From assembly GCF_027596085.1 (NCBI RefSeq), contig NC_072459.1, positions 22,788,728-22,852,727 on the forward strand: a stretch of DNA of 64,000 nucleotides, in the 5' to 3' direction. Below, one piece after another: positions 50,262 through 64,000 of this stretch. The number at the start of each line of letters is the position of its first letter. Positions within the stretch are counted from its first letter, which is position 1. The DNA is from Anoplopoma fimbria. Lineage: Eukaryota; Chordata; Actinopteri; Perciformes; Anoplopomatidae. The notes beneath the pieces are model-generated. The model saw only the letters and a program-made list of their open reading frames with translations. It was not told the origin of the DNA and did not search any database. The translations under genes and the position numbers were made by a program.

Positions 50262-50995
50262 CTGTTCAAAGAAAACAGAAAAAACACAGTCAGCATCTTT
50301 CCATCCTCTCTCCGGGTTTACCCTTCATAACAACTAGAATCATTACAAAGACTGTATTTGGTCAAAATGTTGGGACTACAACACACTCAAATGCAAATAG
50401 CCAGTTCTTGGTACATGGCAAAGCATCAACATAAAAAGAAGGATCTACAGTATGCTGCTGGGTATAACTGCAGGGTAGGATTGATCCTAAATAAACACAA
50501 CTGATGCTGCTTTTTCCCAGAGAATAATGGGAAACACTTAAATATTCCTCCAATGACACCAAAGTCACATTAATCCAGTGTGTGTCCAGTTAACAGCCAA
50601 CAGCTCATTCCTCATCCTCCTTCAGCCAGACTGCCATGCTGTGTTATGGCCATAAACTGACATCCAGACCAGTAACCGAAGCTCTAGCACCTTTCAACAC
50701 AGAGGAATTCAGACTGAAGTCCAGATGACAGGATTAGCTATACCCACTGAAGTGTGTGACCTCTCAATTTACAAGGTCCTGCTGCGCACTGCAAAGAATT
50801 ACAAAGGCCAGAACCTTGAGGGAAGTGACCCGTTTGTCACAATCAGAGCATGTCCAAATTGAATATACCTACTGGTAAATGTTGTAGATCTTTTCCACAT
50901 GTCTTTCATATTTAGAGAGGATTAGTTAGGTGTGTGAATATGGCAACTTTTACTTTTACCATAATTATCAGACGGAAATGTTTTAGGTCGTGTAG

Positions 50996-51060
50996 AGCAG
51001 TGGTTCACAACTTTTTTTTTTGGTGTGGCGTAACCCCCGTACCCCTTGTTGTAAAAACGT
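50996..51060. mobile_element. possible hAT-type terminal fragment
   Basis: GCAGTGGTTCACAACTTTTT followed by GGTGTGGCGTAACCCCCGTA resembles the CAGTGGTTCTCAACC ends of hAT-type non-autonomous elements in vertebrates. The other end and target duplication were not found. Confidence 0.35.
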
Positions 51061-52223
51061 AAGCCTACTTGACCAAAGGTCACAAGCATAGTTTACCTCA
51101 TGAGATAATGTATTGAATGAACCAAAAACAAACCCTCCATTTAATAAATTAATTAAATTATGTAAATGTTCAACATAATCAGATTTTAAGACATTTTGTT
51201 CACTTTATCAATTTCACCATCAAGCTATCATTCACCGTAACACCTCCTTGAAACACTTAATCACCAAAACAACTACACAAAACTGTTCATTAAACCAACT
51301 TTTTCCATGTATGTTTGAAGCAAGCAGGTGGACTCAAATGCAGCTACGGCAACAGGCAGCAGACAGGAACTAAAGAACAACAATAGATTCTCAAACAGAC
51401 AAAGAATTTAGTTAGTTAGGTGGTGAGCCTGGAAGATAGCTTAAGCCCTTTTCTATCAGTAAACCATCAATTGAGGAAGGAAATTGGGGCAGGAGATGGA
51501 GGAAAAGCCCACTCGTGAGGCTTAAAGGCAGTATGCCCCATCCCCAGAAACTAAAACATATGAGGTAAATAGGAGGAGAAGCTCTGTGAGTTGAGATGGT
51601 ATTTTAGTTTCCTCATGACTTAATTGATTCATTTTTCACTGTAACAAAACAAAGACAGCAACAGGTTTGAATATTATTGTAGATTAACACTCTTTGTGCC
51701 ACTTTTTGTAATTGGTGTGTCCTCCTGTTGTTCTTTAACCTTTTTTCTGACATTCTTGTGGCAGGAAGTCAGGTGATGTTTAATTTTTAACACACAACTA
51801 CATTGCTGAGTAATGGAAGCAGATTTTGCTGTTTCACTGTGTCTGTGTTGAATGTTTTCCTTTGTTGTTCAGAAATTCCCCTATGAAGCGCTCTATGAGC
51901 TCTTCCTTCATTATTTTTTAATAAAGCCAGTTCAGCAAAGACCATGATTAACTAGAACCTCTAATGGATCGTATCAGTAGTCTCTTCAACAGCCATCCAC
52001 TGCAGAAATGAAGTGTTCAGCTGTGGGCGTTTTCCTCAGAATAACACATTTGCCTCCTATAACCCATTAACTCACACCTTGTTGATGTGGGTCAGTTTTC
52101 ACAGACGGCTCAGACAGTCTTTAAGGTGTTATCTTTCAACAAAGAACTGACCTTTTGTTTCCTGCACTTGTGAACTTCCCTCGGGTGACAAAAGCTGGCG
52201 TCAAAAAGGTTTGGCTGTATGTT

Positions 52224-52270
52224 GTGTGTGTGTGTGTGTGTGTGTGAGTGAGTGCGTCTGGAGTCTGAGA

Positions 52271-52310
<40 letters not shown>
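52224..52310. repeat. (GT)n and A32 homopolymer
   Basis: A GT run (52224-52246), a short spacer and a 32-nt A run (52279-52310). The A run could be a retroelement tail, but no element body was recognised upstream. Confidence 0.9.
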
Positions 52311-52312
<2 letters not shown>

Positions 52313-53977
52313 CTGAAAAGATGATGAGTGCAGGTGCGCTCACACACAAATATGCGGGAATAAAACAAATGTATGCACACTTATGCTGGATGACAGGTAC
52401 TGTAATAACGGGAATGATGAATGAGCTGCTCACTTTAACTGGCCCCTTCTCCCTTGATGCTGAGGCAGCCTTTGAATCACAGGTCAAAGTTTGATTACTC
52501 TTCCTGTCTGTGTTTCACAGCCACATCTACATAAACCTGAAGCTTATTAGATGCACCTAATGTTGATTTTTACAAGACCCTAAACCTCTAGCATCACTGG
52601 GCCGAGGCACGCAGCACTACGTGACCTATCGTGAGTATGAAAACCAAACACACATTCATTAAACAGCCTCTGAGCAACATCAATTCAGCTTTACATGATT
52701 AAAGAGAGATCCAGTTTGCATGTGACCTCATGCTTCTGAAATTAGCTCTTGACTACAATCTGCAACAAATGGAGAACAAATGTAAGAAATTGTGATTTTG
52801 TAATTCCTATTTAAAGTGCAACTATGGATATTCCGAGTACCCACATCTGCAGGCATCCCAAATGCACATACCGTTACCTCATTTGTTGCTCTGGTGCCTT
52901 AATAAACACCATGTGACCGATAAGTCTTTCCTGAAGAAGAAAAAAATCATTTTGGTGCACATGCTCTGTCTCTCTGGCAACATCAGCAGCCATTTGTTTG
53001 TAGTTGTGTCAGCATGAGCAGTAATTGATAACAAGGCTCTACAGGCAAAAACTACAACAATTTCAGAAAAACGTGTCACAGATATTACAGCCTTTCACAT
53101 ATCATTCAGATATCCCTGTGTGTGCCTACCTATCATTATTAAGAAATCTCTGCTCAATGTGGGAGATAAGATGACCTAAACTGACCCCTGGTGATTGATC
53201 TGATTACTGACATAATGGCACATTGGCAAAAGTCCTTGTGAGGTAAATGAAGAAACAGATGAAACATATGGAAGTGAGGTTGGGATGTGTTTGACTGTGA
53301 GTGTGTGAGGAAGTGACATGTATGCAGTCCTATCTGATTGGACAGGAATGGCGAAGGAAATCTTGTACAAGACAATAACAGGGTAAGCAAACACACTCAC
53401 ACACCCCTTTGGACATCCATTAGAGCTACTCACCCTTCATTCTCCACCTATCAGACATCAGTTTGCCCTCTTTATACTTTTCATTTGACCTTATATTCCT
53501 ACATGGACATGCATCACTTCCACATATAAACCCCACCAGCTCTTTCCCTGATAGACAATCATGGCTTTAATCTACCATCGCCTTTGTGATTGTATTCTTC
53601 TGTAAGGTCACACAACATAAAGTAGACACTAGCCCCTTTCACACAGCCAGTTCAAGGTGCGACTGTTACACTGTTACTCTGTATGAAAGGGACTCGTGAA
53701 GTCACCTGCCAGAACCAAAGGGAACTTTTGTAAATGAGTCCTCTAATGCCGAACACATTACTTGCCCATCAAATAGAGCAATCAGACAAGATATTTGCAG
53801 ATCTTGTGATATTTATCAGTCTGGTAATTATAAAAGGTATGTGATTCGTTCAAACATTTATTTTGAATTATACTTTGTGTCATCTCGCTGTGTTGTTAAT
53901 GTCTTTGTTAAAATTCACTTTTAACGGTCTAACGTTTGAGTGGGTGAGTGCGTGTATCCATCTGATCGTGCTCCCAC

Positions 53978-54115
53978 CTTGGCCCTCTTGGCAGCCGCTG
54001 CTTCCTCCATCACCACGGCAACTAACTGCTGGGTCATATTTACCCAGGGTGCCATGCTGGCATAGGCGTAGGTGGACCAATCAAACTGAATGTGCTCTTC
54101 CCTTCCAGTAGCTCA
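53978..54115 (-). other. GC-richer island, uncertain coding exon
   Basis: In an AT-rich setting this block is open on the minus strand for about 45 codons (...QFDWSTYAYASMAPW... then EEAAAAKRAK) and ends at a consensus-like AAG|GTGGGA. No polypyrimidine tract precedes it, other frames are also open, and I recognise no family. It does not match any missing myh10 exon. Confidence 0.2.
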
Positions 54116-56312
54116 TTACTGCCTCACTAAATCTTTACCCCCTTTTGTGTTTCCACTTTCTCTCTGTTGCTCTCATTTCCTTTTTCCTCCTGTGAATGGT
54201 GCAAAGACAGATTACACAGACCACTACAGAGCAGGAACTTTACTGGGAACAAAATCTTTTCCACACCAACAGATGTTTTTAATTTCATCACCTCATCAGA
54301 ACATTTAGCAGCACTGTTATTTCCTCTGCAATAAATCGTAGTCAATCCTTTAGGTAATGTTAATGCGAGATGGAAATAAGTTGGCCCTATCATTCATCAA
54401 GATTAGGTTAGACCACAGTTCACGTCTCTGTCTGGACACCAGCTAAGTACATATCAAAATGACAGCACAGGAAAAGGCAGCTTCCAGACCAATCAGTATT
54501 GCTTCCACAGTTCACCGAAGGATAAAATACTTCACTTCTACTCCACGTTCAAGTTCTAAAAGTAATACTTCTACTGAAGTAACAGCCAGTCCTCTAAAGT
54601 GACACTTATATCCTGAGCTTGTTGTTAATTATATCATGTCAAATCAAATCAAAAAGGCTGAAAACACATTAAAGGCATGTGCACACTGCATTCATTAATT
54701 AGTTCACACAAACGACGAAACCTTGTGTACTTCTTAGACAATTTTGCACTCCAATCAATTCAAACAACTGCACACAGTCTTTCTTGTGGGTGCACAAAAC
54801 TGAATCACACTTTAGACTCCCATGGTAGGAGACGGGCCTGTGCTGCACAGCAGGGTTCCCTTTGCTGCTCATAATTTATGCCCCACAAGGATTAAAAAAA
54901 AACAAAAAACCTCATTCTTCACATTCCTGAGCAATCCCCCTCTCTCTCCATCTCCACAAAAGCCCCAATGGTTACAATAACCCTCTATTATCGACCTCAT
55001 TTAACCTTTCACAGCCTCAGTATCCCTTTCCTGACTGTAACCCTCATATTAATGTTCGGTTTTAATACCCATACATATAATCTACTGTAAACCATTCACA
55101 CATTCCTTCTAAGGAATTTCATGTTATTAGTAATTAAATAGATTATTATTAACAAGAGGCCAAAAGATTGGGACGATACACGGTAATTTCAAGTCGCAAC
55201 ATGGTAGGGAAAACATGTTTAACAAAGCAAAGTGTTTGGCTTAGAAAATGACCAGCAATAATGTTGACTGTAAACTATTTGTTACATTAACTAATGGGCA
55301 AAACCATGCAAAAAGAATGGCACAGTCATCGTAACAGTAATTCAAAAAAGTTTTTGAGTGTGGAATACATTTTCTCATTTAGTTTCCAGGCTGAGAATGT
55401 TTGAGGATTCCTCAACTAAACCACCAAAAACATTCTCCTCATCCCCCTGTTTAAACCAAACCCGAATGTACAAAAACATTCCTATCACAAGTAGCATAAT
55501 TACGTCCATTTATTGTCAATGGTCCTCAGCAATATGGCTCCAGTTCAATGCAGTTTGACCCAAAGTCAAACCCACTAATAGCACTCCTAATTGTTGCAAA
55601 TTGTTGGTTCAATGTTAACTCTGTGCATGTGGATCAGCCAGCTGTCAAACAATCCATAATTACATTCACACGTATGCTCATTAATCTCATGCTTGCGATA
55701 ACATTGGCAGAGATAACTAAAAGGAAAAGTTCACAATAGCCCTGGCCACCTACTTTAATTTATTATTTATTCATGTATAGAGGAACTCACTGACCGCTCA
55801 AGATTCGTGCACACACTTTTCAAAAATAAATTTCAGGAATGTTTAAAGAAAAGAAAATGCACAACTTTCTGATTGGGTACATGCAGCTCTACAAAAAACA
55901 AACAGTGGCAAAAAAAAAAAGCATGATTTTCAACCTTTTGGGGTCTTTGAAGCTGGATGTAACACGTTTTTCCCACTTTGGGGCTCAAGCTCTCACAACT
56001 TGCTTCATAAAAGAAGTCGTAAAATGCAACTGCATACAATGAAAATTCTAGCGTCATGGCAACCACTTCACACACATGAAGAAATCCCGAGTGATAGCCA
56101 GTGAGCTGCTCTCTCATGAACTGCTGCTATACGTGGTGAGTATCACCCACAATTACACACCAACACTCGTGCGCACAGAGCGCCCTCGACACACTGGAAT
56201 ATGGTGATTGTATTAGTGCGAAGATAGTAGGAAAACGGCGACCTGCTTCCTCATAAAAGCCTAGAGCTGAGGACACAATCCAGAGCTACTCAAAAGCAAA
56301 GGAACAGAGCTC

Positions 56313-56416
<104 letters not shown>

Positions 56417-57950
56417 TGACAGAGCTCATTCACATTCCCAGACAGTGGAAGTAGCAACTGGAAGTGTTCTGGTCTGTGGGTACCTGCAGTGTTTAACTGT
56501 CACGTCCAAGCCTCCGGACAATTATGATAAAACACAAAATAAACACAGTTAAGTGGAGGGCTGAAGAAGAATAATTGGCTACATCCTCTAACAGTAGTTT
56601 GGATAAGATAAACAGACTTAGAAGCAATAAATCCTTTAAGGATTAAGGCAATACTAAAAGTCACTCCATTCACTGCGTGTGGAGTGACGTAAAGGAGAAG
56701 GTAGGCTAAAGAAGGATATCAAAGTATCTTTTTAGATGTACAGTAAGTACTTAGTACTTCGTGCAAAGCAGTTAAAACATGTGAAATGCTTGATCGACAC
56801 AAAACTACCAGAAACGATCCATTTAATTAATTAACGGGGTGTGCCATCCAATTCAAAAATTTGATGGCTCACAACAGACAGAATAAAATACGATCTGCTC
56901 AACATCTAAGCAGCCGAGATTGAGATATTCTCAGTTTAAGTTCCTAGTATGGGTTAAGCTCAAAGACTGCTGGATCCTACATTTCCCATAAAGCAACTCA
57001 ATAGCACCCAACGCCTCCTCAAGTGCAATGCATTTTGTGAAGCAGCTCAGCCAATGATTGATCTCAAAATCATTGAGAGTGAAGTCATTTCCCTCCACTC
57101 AGTCTGCTTTGTCCTGTTTGTCGTTTATGAAGCTGAGTTTTCAAACCCAACGATTCGAATATTTGGCTCAATTGGAGAAATTTCTATTCACGAAGAAGTG
57201 ACTCCGCCTCAGTTCGCGCTGCCCACAACTAATGTCTAATCGTGCCTTTCCGTTCACCTTGCATGGAATCACGTTGCGTCTACAATTCACCTTGAATTTT
57301 GTCTGAACACAGCTCAAAAACAACAGAAGATACTGTACAAATGTTTTAACAAGTTGCGCAGTGCTCCTCGTGACGGTTTAACTGAACGTCATGTGAAAAA
57401 TCGGTTGAGTGTCCCTCTAAATTAAACTGCGCATCCAAATACATAATTTAGTTTTGTCAAGTACTACTGTGACGTTGGGACTCGAGTCACAAGACTTTAT
57501 TATTATTATAAGAATAAATACGTTTCACACTGACAATGTTGCCTACAGAACTTAATAGATGGGATAAAAAGATGAGAATACAAGAGCTGTGAAATGTCTC
57601 ATTACTACAGTGTGGGTCCCCTGTGCTCATTATAATGAGCCCAAAATAAGGTCAGTAGCAAACATTACCAAACTGTTGAGTGTCAGCAATTAAAGTCTTA
57701 ATAATTGGTCTATAACAATATCAGCTGAGTAAAACAACAGCAATATTAACACTCATAGTTTAAACTGTTTTCAATTAGTACAATGTACTTTTCTGTACCT
57801 TATGGCCATTTGCCACCACTGAGTGACTAAATAGCTCAACTGCGTTAGTCACTGTAATGCTGTTGAACCAGCTGCCAGTTAGGCATTCATGAGCCTACGA
57901 ACAGAAGGGCAGACAGCCCCATGAGCCGACTGGCCGTGTGTGTACCAGTC

Positions 57951-57954
<4 letters not shown>

Positions 57955-58012
<58 letters not shown>
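57955..58012. repeat. (TG)n microsatellite
   Basis: 29 uninterrupted TG units. Confidence 0.97.
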
Positions 58013-58013
<1 letters not shown>

Positions 58014-58762
58014 AATTCAGATGCCCCTGGTTTCCCTCCCCTCCTATCCACACTGGGGCCTCTAGGGTGTGGAACAGGCGTTGTTTTCAGCAGACTGGAG
58101 GTGCAACAGAAGTGACATTAAGGGAGAATAGGGGGCAAGTGTGGTGGTGGGGTGAAACTGCAGAGGTTCTGTTTTATGGTTATTAATTGATGTGTCTCAT
58201 CATAAGCCGTAAATAAAACTCTCCCTTTATGCCAGTCAGTAAAAAAATAAATAAATAAAGCAACAATGCTGACTATGCAGGTGAGATGCAGCATTTTCAG
58301 TCATGAACAAATTGGTGGGGGCCGTCCTAAATCCCACTGCCAGTCACAGGAAGTTCCCCTGTGCATCTGGCATATGTGAATACTTCAGGACAGGAGAGGG
58401 TGTAGGAAAGTTTATGGATGTGGCCAGCCAGACGGGTAGAGAGGGGTGTGGTGGGAAGAGACCAGATAGGGGAATGAAAAGGGAAAATGGAGATAGCAGA
58501 GGGAAAGCTCAAAGTGGCAAAATGGTGAAAACAGAGGACATATATGGGAGCTGAGCAGCTATAAATAACGTCACATCACCCCGCTGACATACTTGCAGAT
58601 GAAATCCTGATTCAGTCTCGGGATAATGATGTCAGCTGGCAGCTGAGATCAGAGTCATAAAATAGAGCCACATCATGGGTTTGTGAATGTCCCCACCCTC
58701 TGGGAAATGACGCCAGTGTGTGAGGGACCACCTGAGTGAGTGTGAGGGTAGAGAGAAAATCC

Positions 58763-58870
<108 letters not shown>

Positions 58871-59259
58871 CAGAGTGGAAGCTATCCTCATCATTTACAC
58901 TTTGGCTTGAACTTCCCCTTTTGAAGGGTTCGATACTCTCCCATTTGTCTCCCTCGCCACTACTTTCTCTCGCCCCTTTGAGACCACAGGATCCTAGGGA
59001 AAAGCTTACATGAATCATATCAAAATGAAAGGGAAGTAACCTGAGATGCTAAAAATTGTTTTATCGGGCAGAAACACAGTGCGATTACATAACAAAACTG
59101 TACTGCATCACCTGATCCTGCTAAAACACAACCTCAGCTTTGCCACCCCATCCGCTTCAGCACACTAACTTCAGTTTGTTTGAAGCCAAGAAAAATTGCC
59201 TCAACCCAAATAAATGAATGACCAATAAATATACAGACAGACATATGAAGGGGGGTTTA

Positions 59260-59575
59260 CAGGGGTTATGTTACTATTTCTTGGCTGTTAGCAGTAACTT
59301 CAGGGAAACAAGAAATAGTCTGCCATTTAACCCCAGGTAAAAGGCAAATTTATTATTTTTACTTGTAGTTTTTCTATAAATTATACAAAGATATAACGCA
59401 TTAATTGGGCAGCTGATAATCTTTGTGCTGAACTAAGCTAACCATCCGCTTGCTGTAGATTCATACATGAGCTACATACATGTCATGCATGACACAATAA
59501 TGCCATTAATCTTCTCATCTTGCTCTCCGCCTGAAAGCGAATAAGCGTATTTTCAAACATGTGGAACTACTCCTG
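59260..59575. repeat. percomorph interspersed repeat, copy 2
   Basis: Shares landmarks with 47040-47455: a GCTAAGCTAACC-type block, TTAATCTTCTCATCTTGCTC, GAAAGCGAATAAGCGTATTT and a terminal ACTACTCC-type end. Confidence 0.55.
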
Positions 59576-60013
59576 TTTATTGTTCACAGACAGAAAGACT
59601 GTAGTCAAGAGACAATACAGAAAACCATAGGCCTTTGATTACAAGTTATTAGACCAAATATGCAACATATGACCTCCTCTGCATCAACCAATATCAAATT
59701 TATTATAAATTGCAAGTTGTTGATGGCTAACTTTTGTAACATCACTGGAATTTAACAGTTTAAACGGTAGTTGTGCACACATATTGAAGTAAAAGTCTCT
59801 TGCATGTTCATTTCAGCTTCTCGGCCCCATGTCCCGTGGGCTTGTGTTTTGCTGTCTTAGCTGTACTCTACAGAAAGTATTCAGACAGGACTTTGGAGTC
59901 TTTCCCTTTTTCAAGTCCCACAAAGCACATATTTCACATGCTTCTGAGGCAGGGGTGAAATGAGAGAAGTCTGGGAGGGAAAAAGAGGGGTATCAAGATA
60001 GACAGAGCGATAT

Positions 60014-60039
60014 AGAGAGAGAGAGAGAGAGAGAGAGAG
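60014..60039. repeat. (GA)n microsatellite
   Basis: About 13 GA units. Confidence 0.95.
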
Positions 60040-63010
60040 GTGTCAAGGACCGAGTGTTTCTCATGGTCTCGAGTGGTAAACATTCTTGGGATAATCAGAG
60101 GATTCTTTGAAATCTAATATGTCTATTTCCCTGCATTTACTGTCTGTTGCCTTTAGGATTTGTGCCAGGTATATGGCAGCACAGGAGAGACAACATGGGG
60201 GAATGGAAATCCATAGCTCAACTTCCATGTCGGGAGTAAGTGAGTGGGACTAGAGCCAGAGGCAGTAAACAGACGTATCTACAAACACACCGAGTGCTAC
60301 ATGGAGAAGCGGGCGACATGGCAACAGTGAGACGTAATCTACCTTTTTGGTTCACTGAGCACAGTGGTCAAGCAGCACAATGGACGAGCAGCGTCAAAAT
60401 AGCGGAACACAAAAACACCCAGACACACACTGGTGTTCTCATTTCCCACAATAGCGAAGAGGTGTGGGGTCTATTCTCCGCTTCTGATAGAATCGCACAC
60501 TATTCAGACCATTGTTTATAAGCCTGGCTGAACTAACTTCAGTCAAATTCCACTCATAAACTCATTAGTCCAAATAAACACAATTCTGTTTTCTTTTACT
60601 ATCTGACCTATCACCATTTAGAAAAACATTCTTAACAGAGGGAGTATAAATGTATTTTGTATATAAGTTCTGTTGCCATTACAATTCTACCACTGATTCC
60701 TCTTGGTTCATCATAGTTTTGGGAAAATATTTTACTACTGCCCAGGGTGTGACGTGCTACAATCAAGAGTGACTGCCTATGCACTGCAACACAAAACTGC
60801 ACCGTAGAGCTTTTATAAGGTACAAGATCCGTAACATTACGTTTGCCCATCAACAGCTCTCAACATGTCGTCGGTAAGACTGTAGATCACAGCTAACGGT
60901 GCTAAAAGTGCTAACAGTGCAAACTGGGGCAAAAGTTCTATCAGATCTAACAGAGTTTACATGAGGGGGAACTGGAGGATGGGTGCTTGGCTTCAGCCAT
61001 AACACTGCCGGTCGGGACATCGTTATCAGCTATAACCGCTGTATGAGGGCAGTGTAGAGAGGCGGCCGTAAGCTAGCGATAGGGGCATGCTCAAAAGCGA
61101 CTTCATTCTATGCTCATGTAGATATTACGCCACTATATCTTTACATAGCAAATCGGGTTTTTTTGCTGGTGTATTAATGCTTAGAATGGTAAATACAGCT
61201 CCTTTAAACAGGAAGACGATTTGTGCACGCATGTCATCAACGTTCTATATGAAATATATGATCTCCTCCTGGTGGAAGAGTTTTGGTGATTTCCAAAATA
61301 CATTCATATGTATAAAGAGAAAGTAGAGGAAGCTGCAGGACTCCACTCTGGTTTTCTACTTGTTATGCCGTCTGTCTGGATAAGACTCCTGTTAAGCATC
61401 ATGGACGATTCCCAGATCGCCTGCTGCTGTCACACCTCATCATGTCCATCCATTGTCGATGCCTCTCACTGTCAACAAGGATTACCTGTTAAGTGTCCCA
61501 TGGAAACATAATGCACATTATCACTGCTGATGCTGAACGGTCAATAAAAGATTTTAAACACTTATCAGGCTGGAGTTATCCCTTAAATAGACAGTGGACA
61601 TCTGCACTGCAGTTTGCACTGTACACAGTTTTGTTTATGCTAACAGAGCGTGGGTGCTGCACTACAGCATGCTTACCAAGAGTGTAAAATTAGCCTTGTG
61701 TTGTTGGGTGTTGCCTTTAGGTCAATGAAAGGGGGGGAGAAAGTAGTTGCGGGAGATATGGCAGAAAGTATTTGGCAACGTAATTGATTGCAGATGGCAA
61801 GCCGCCGGGTGGCTTGTTTGGTCCACAGTGGTTCTTTGTGATGGCTGGGCCTGCCATAATCCAACAGGACAAGGCTGTTTTCGGGTGTATGCCTGTGTGT
61901 TTATGCTGGCACCTCTAATATCACAGTGCTGAGCTCTGCAGCACCACAGCAATCCAGACACACAAGGGGGGAGCAGGGTTTCAGTCACAGAGGGGAAACT
62001 ATATCAGTGTGAAACTGTTTATGAATTAGTGAAAGAATATAAAATAACACACTAAATCATAAAAATTGTAAAAGGGATAAAATGTTACGAGAGTGTTTAC
62101 GACTAATGCGAGTGAAACCAGGTCACTGCAGCAGCAACATGTAGAGGTTAGACAAAGTAAAATTGCCGTGAGAGTAAAAAAAGTGATGTTATTTGCAGTG
62201 TTGGATAAGCGGCAGACTTATGTGAACGTGTTCAGTTCAAGGATTAATAAATGCACGTATGTCATCAGTAGCTCATTAAACAGAGTGACGGCGTAGATCA
62301 GGCTGGCAGTCAGTACGACGCACAGCTGTGCAGCTGGCTGCCTCTCTGCCTGCCCTGCAGTGGGTTGGAACGTTTTGGGTGTCAGTGAGAGGGCCGTGAC
62401 AGCATCAGTCAGGTAACCCTATCTGTGGTGCTGAGGCTTCTGGTATCCATGCTATGCGTCTCTCATGACAACACTGTCCAAGAACTTGGGCGATACATGA
62501 CATGACAGAGGCTCCACCTTAAATCATCTCACCGCAACCTCTTTCAATAATACGACAGACGCACATGTACCGCTACGGGTCAGGACCTGGTGTAATGGCA
62601 GCCAAGACTGTTGACTACACATGTATAAACACACAAAGACATATAGATCAGCTTATATACAAGTGGATGCAAAAAACATAAGTTAAAGAGATGTAGCCCC
62701 TGAAATCCATCAACCTGTAATATCTGAATAAGATGTGTCAACTGAGGATAAAAAAGATTTCAGAAAGCCAAGATTCAAGTTTCTTTCCATAAAACAGTCA
62801 CATACATATGCATGTCCTTTGACAAACAACAGCTATCCCAATCATCGGCCTGTCCAGGTTGAGTTGGAAAAGTGCCTCTTGGTACATGTGGGGAGGAACG
62901 TATCCATATATCAGACCTGATGTATGATCCCCAAACAGAAATATGATTTTATCCTGTATGAACTCCACAGCTGTTTGCCATTAAAGATGCATCTGCTCGC
63001 GCTCACGCGC

Positions 63011-63014
<4 letters not shown>

Positions 63015-63105
<91 letters not shown>
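63015..63105. repeat. (GT)n microsatellite
   Basis: About 45 GT units, preceded by a CG-alternating stretch (GCTCACGCGCGTGCG). Confidence 0.97.
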
Positions 63106-63109
<4 letters not shown>

Positions 63110-64000
63110 GTTTTAACAGGCTTCCCCATTTGTCTGAAAGTCATCTCTTGAACATGTAGCTAGTACACAGTGATATGAAAGACCAGGAAAAAGTCCCTGA
63201 CACACACACACAGTATTTCTCTCTCTCTCTCCTGACTCCCATCAACCCCTCCACACCTGTCTTGTCACTCAGGCCCTGGGTGTGCCCTCCACCAGCCCTC
63301 ACTGCCCCAACAAGAGGCCTCATTTCCCAAGGAAGAGCTCTTCAGCTCCAGGCCTCCCACACACCCACACAGCACCCTAGTCCCAGCCCCCTTCAGACTG
63401 CACAAAGCCCTCATTGTGAGGCACAATGCTGGCCGCCCCTCTGCGTTTCCCCTGTACCCTCTGCTCCGTTTCCCCCATAACTCTGTCCGTTCTGCCCCCT
63501 CTTGCTTCTGCCTGACTCCATCGTTCACTGATATCAGTCATCTTCACCTTCTATCCTCTCTACTCTCTCTTTTTTATTCTTCTAGCTTCTTCCACCACCG
63601 ATCCTGTTGATTGTGTCTGCCCTCTCTTATCCAAGCTTAGCCTTTTCCCCCAATATCCCCTTCAATATTAAGGCCTTCAACATTCCCTCTTCTCTCCCCC
63701 GTCTCCCCCAGCATGGCCCTCCCTCTCGTCTCTGTGTTCCAAGACATTTTCCACTTCTCTAACTGTCGTGTTTCCTCCTATATCCCCTTCTCGCTCTGCT
63801 GGTTAAGATATATTTCATATCTAGGGGTAGACTGTAGTTCATGTGTTCTTGTGAGGCAGGACTCTTACTGGAAATAAAATAAAGAATGTCACTCGTTCTG
63901 CAGGGCCGTTTGTGTTATATGAAGATATGTTTTAATACAATTCTGGTAATTTACAACCATTATACTCTTTTGCTGTGGGAACATTGGTCTGCTCTATGGC

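Overview
The window looks like nuclear DNA of a teleost, probably a spiny-rayed (percomorph) fish. The reasons are intron-split genes with GT-AG borders, vertebrate-specific families (envoplakin, AANAT, non-muscle myosin II), long CA/GT microsatellites and several interspersed repeats of a type common in such fish. There is no bacterial, organellar or viral gene content. All assignments come from reading translations and splice sites by eye and from memory of the families; no search was run.

Three genes carry the window. (1) 478-11857, plus strand: envoplakin (evpl), lacking only its first coding exon(s), which lie off the left edge. Twenty-one exons join in frame into 2017 residues: plakin domain with an SH3-like insert, then one 3.5-kb terminal exon with the coiled-coil rod, linker and a plakin repeat domain. 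(2) 15167-16220, minus strand: a complete three-exon arylalkylamine N-acetyltransferase, best fitting the fish aanat1 type. It lies tail to tail with evpl, 3.3 kb apart, and has a TATA box and an octamer upstream. (3) 24538-50261, minus strand: non-muscle myosin heavy chain IIB (myh10) from codon ~168 to the stop. I place 38 constitutive exons, all phase-consistent and giving 1811 residues, plus two small cassette exons matching the mammalian neuronal B1 (30 nt, loop 1) and B2 (63 nt, loop 2) inserts. The first two coding exons of myh10 were not found before the right edge, so 50262-64000 is probably one very long intron.

The most interesting signals are in myh10 splicing. The B1 cassette has a non-canonical GC donor and five TGCATG (RBFOX-type) motifs in its 3.2-kb downstream intron, one only 65 nt from the exon. 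The B2 cassette has TGCATG on both sides.

Between aanat and myh10 (16.4-24.4 kb) there is no convincing gene. The region holds SINE/LINE-tail-like repeats, a degenerate ~35-40 bp AT-rich minisatellite of about 1.9 kb, and a diverged second copy of the sequence around the myh10 3' end that lacks the final coding exon. That copy carries a 331-bp insertion with a 13-bp target-site duplication. Three near-perfect hairpins (3.3, 19.9 and 40.1 kb) are not explained by any gene.

The three genes have unrelated roles (epithelial cornified-envelope scaffold, melatonin synthesis, actomyosin contractility). evpl and AANAT are also near each other on human 17q and MYH10 is on 17p, so the layout reads as conserved synteny rather than a functional cluster.
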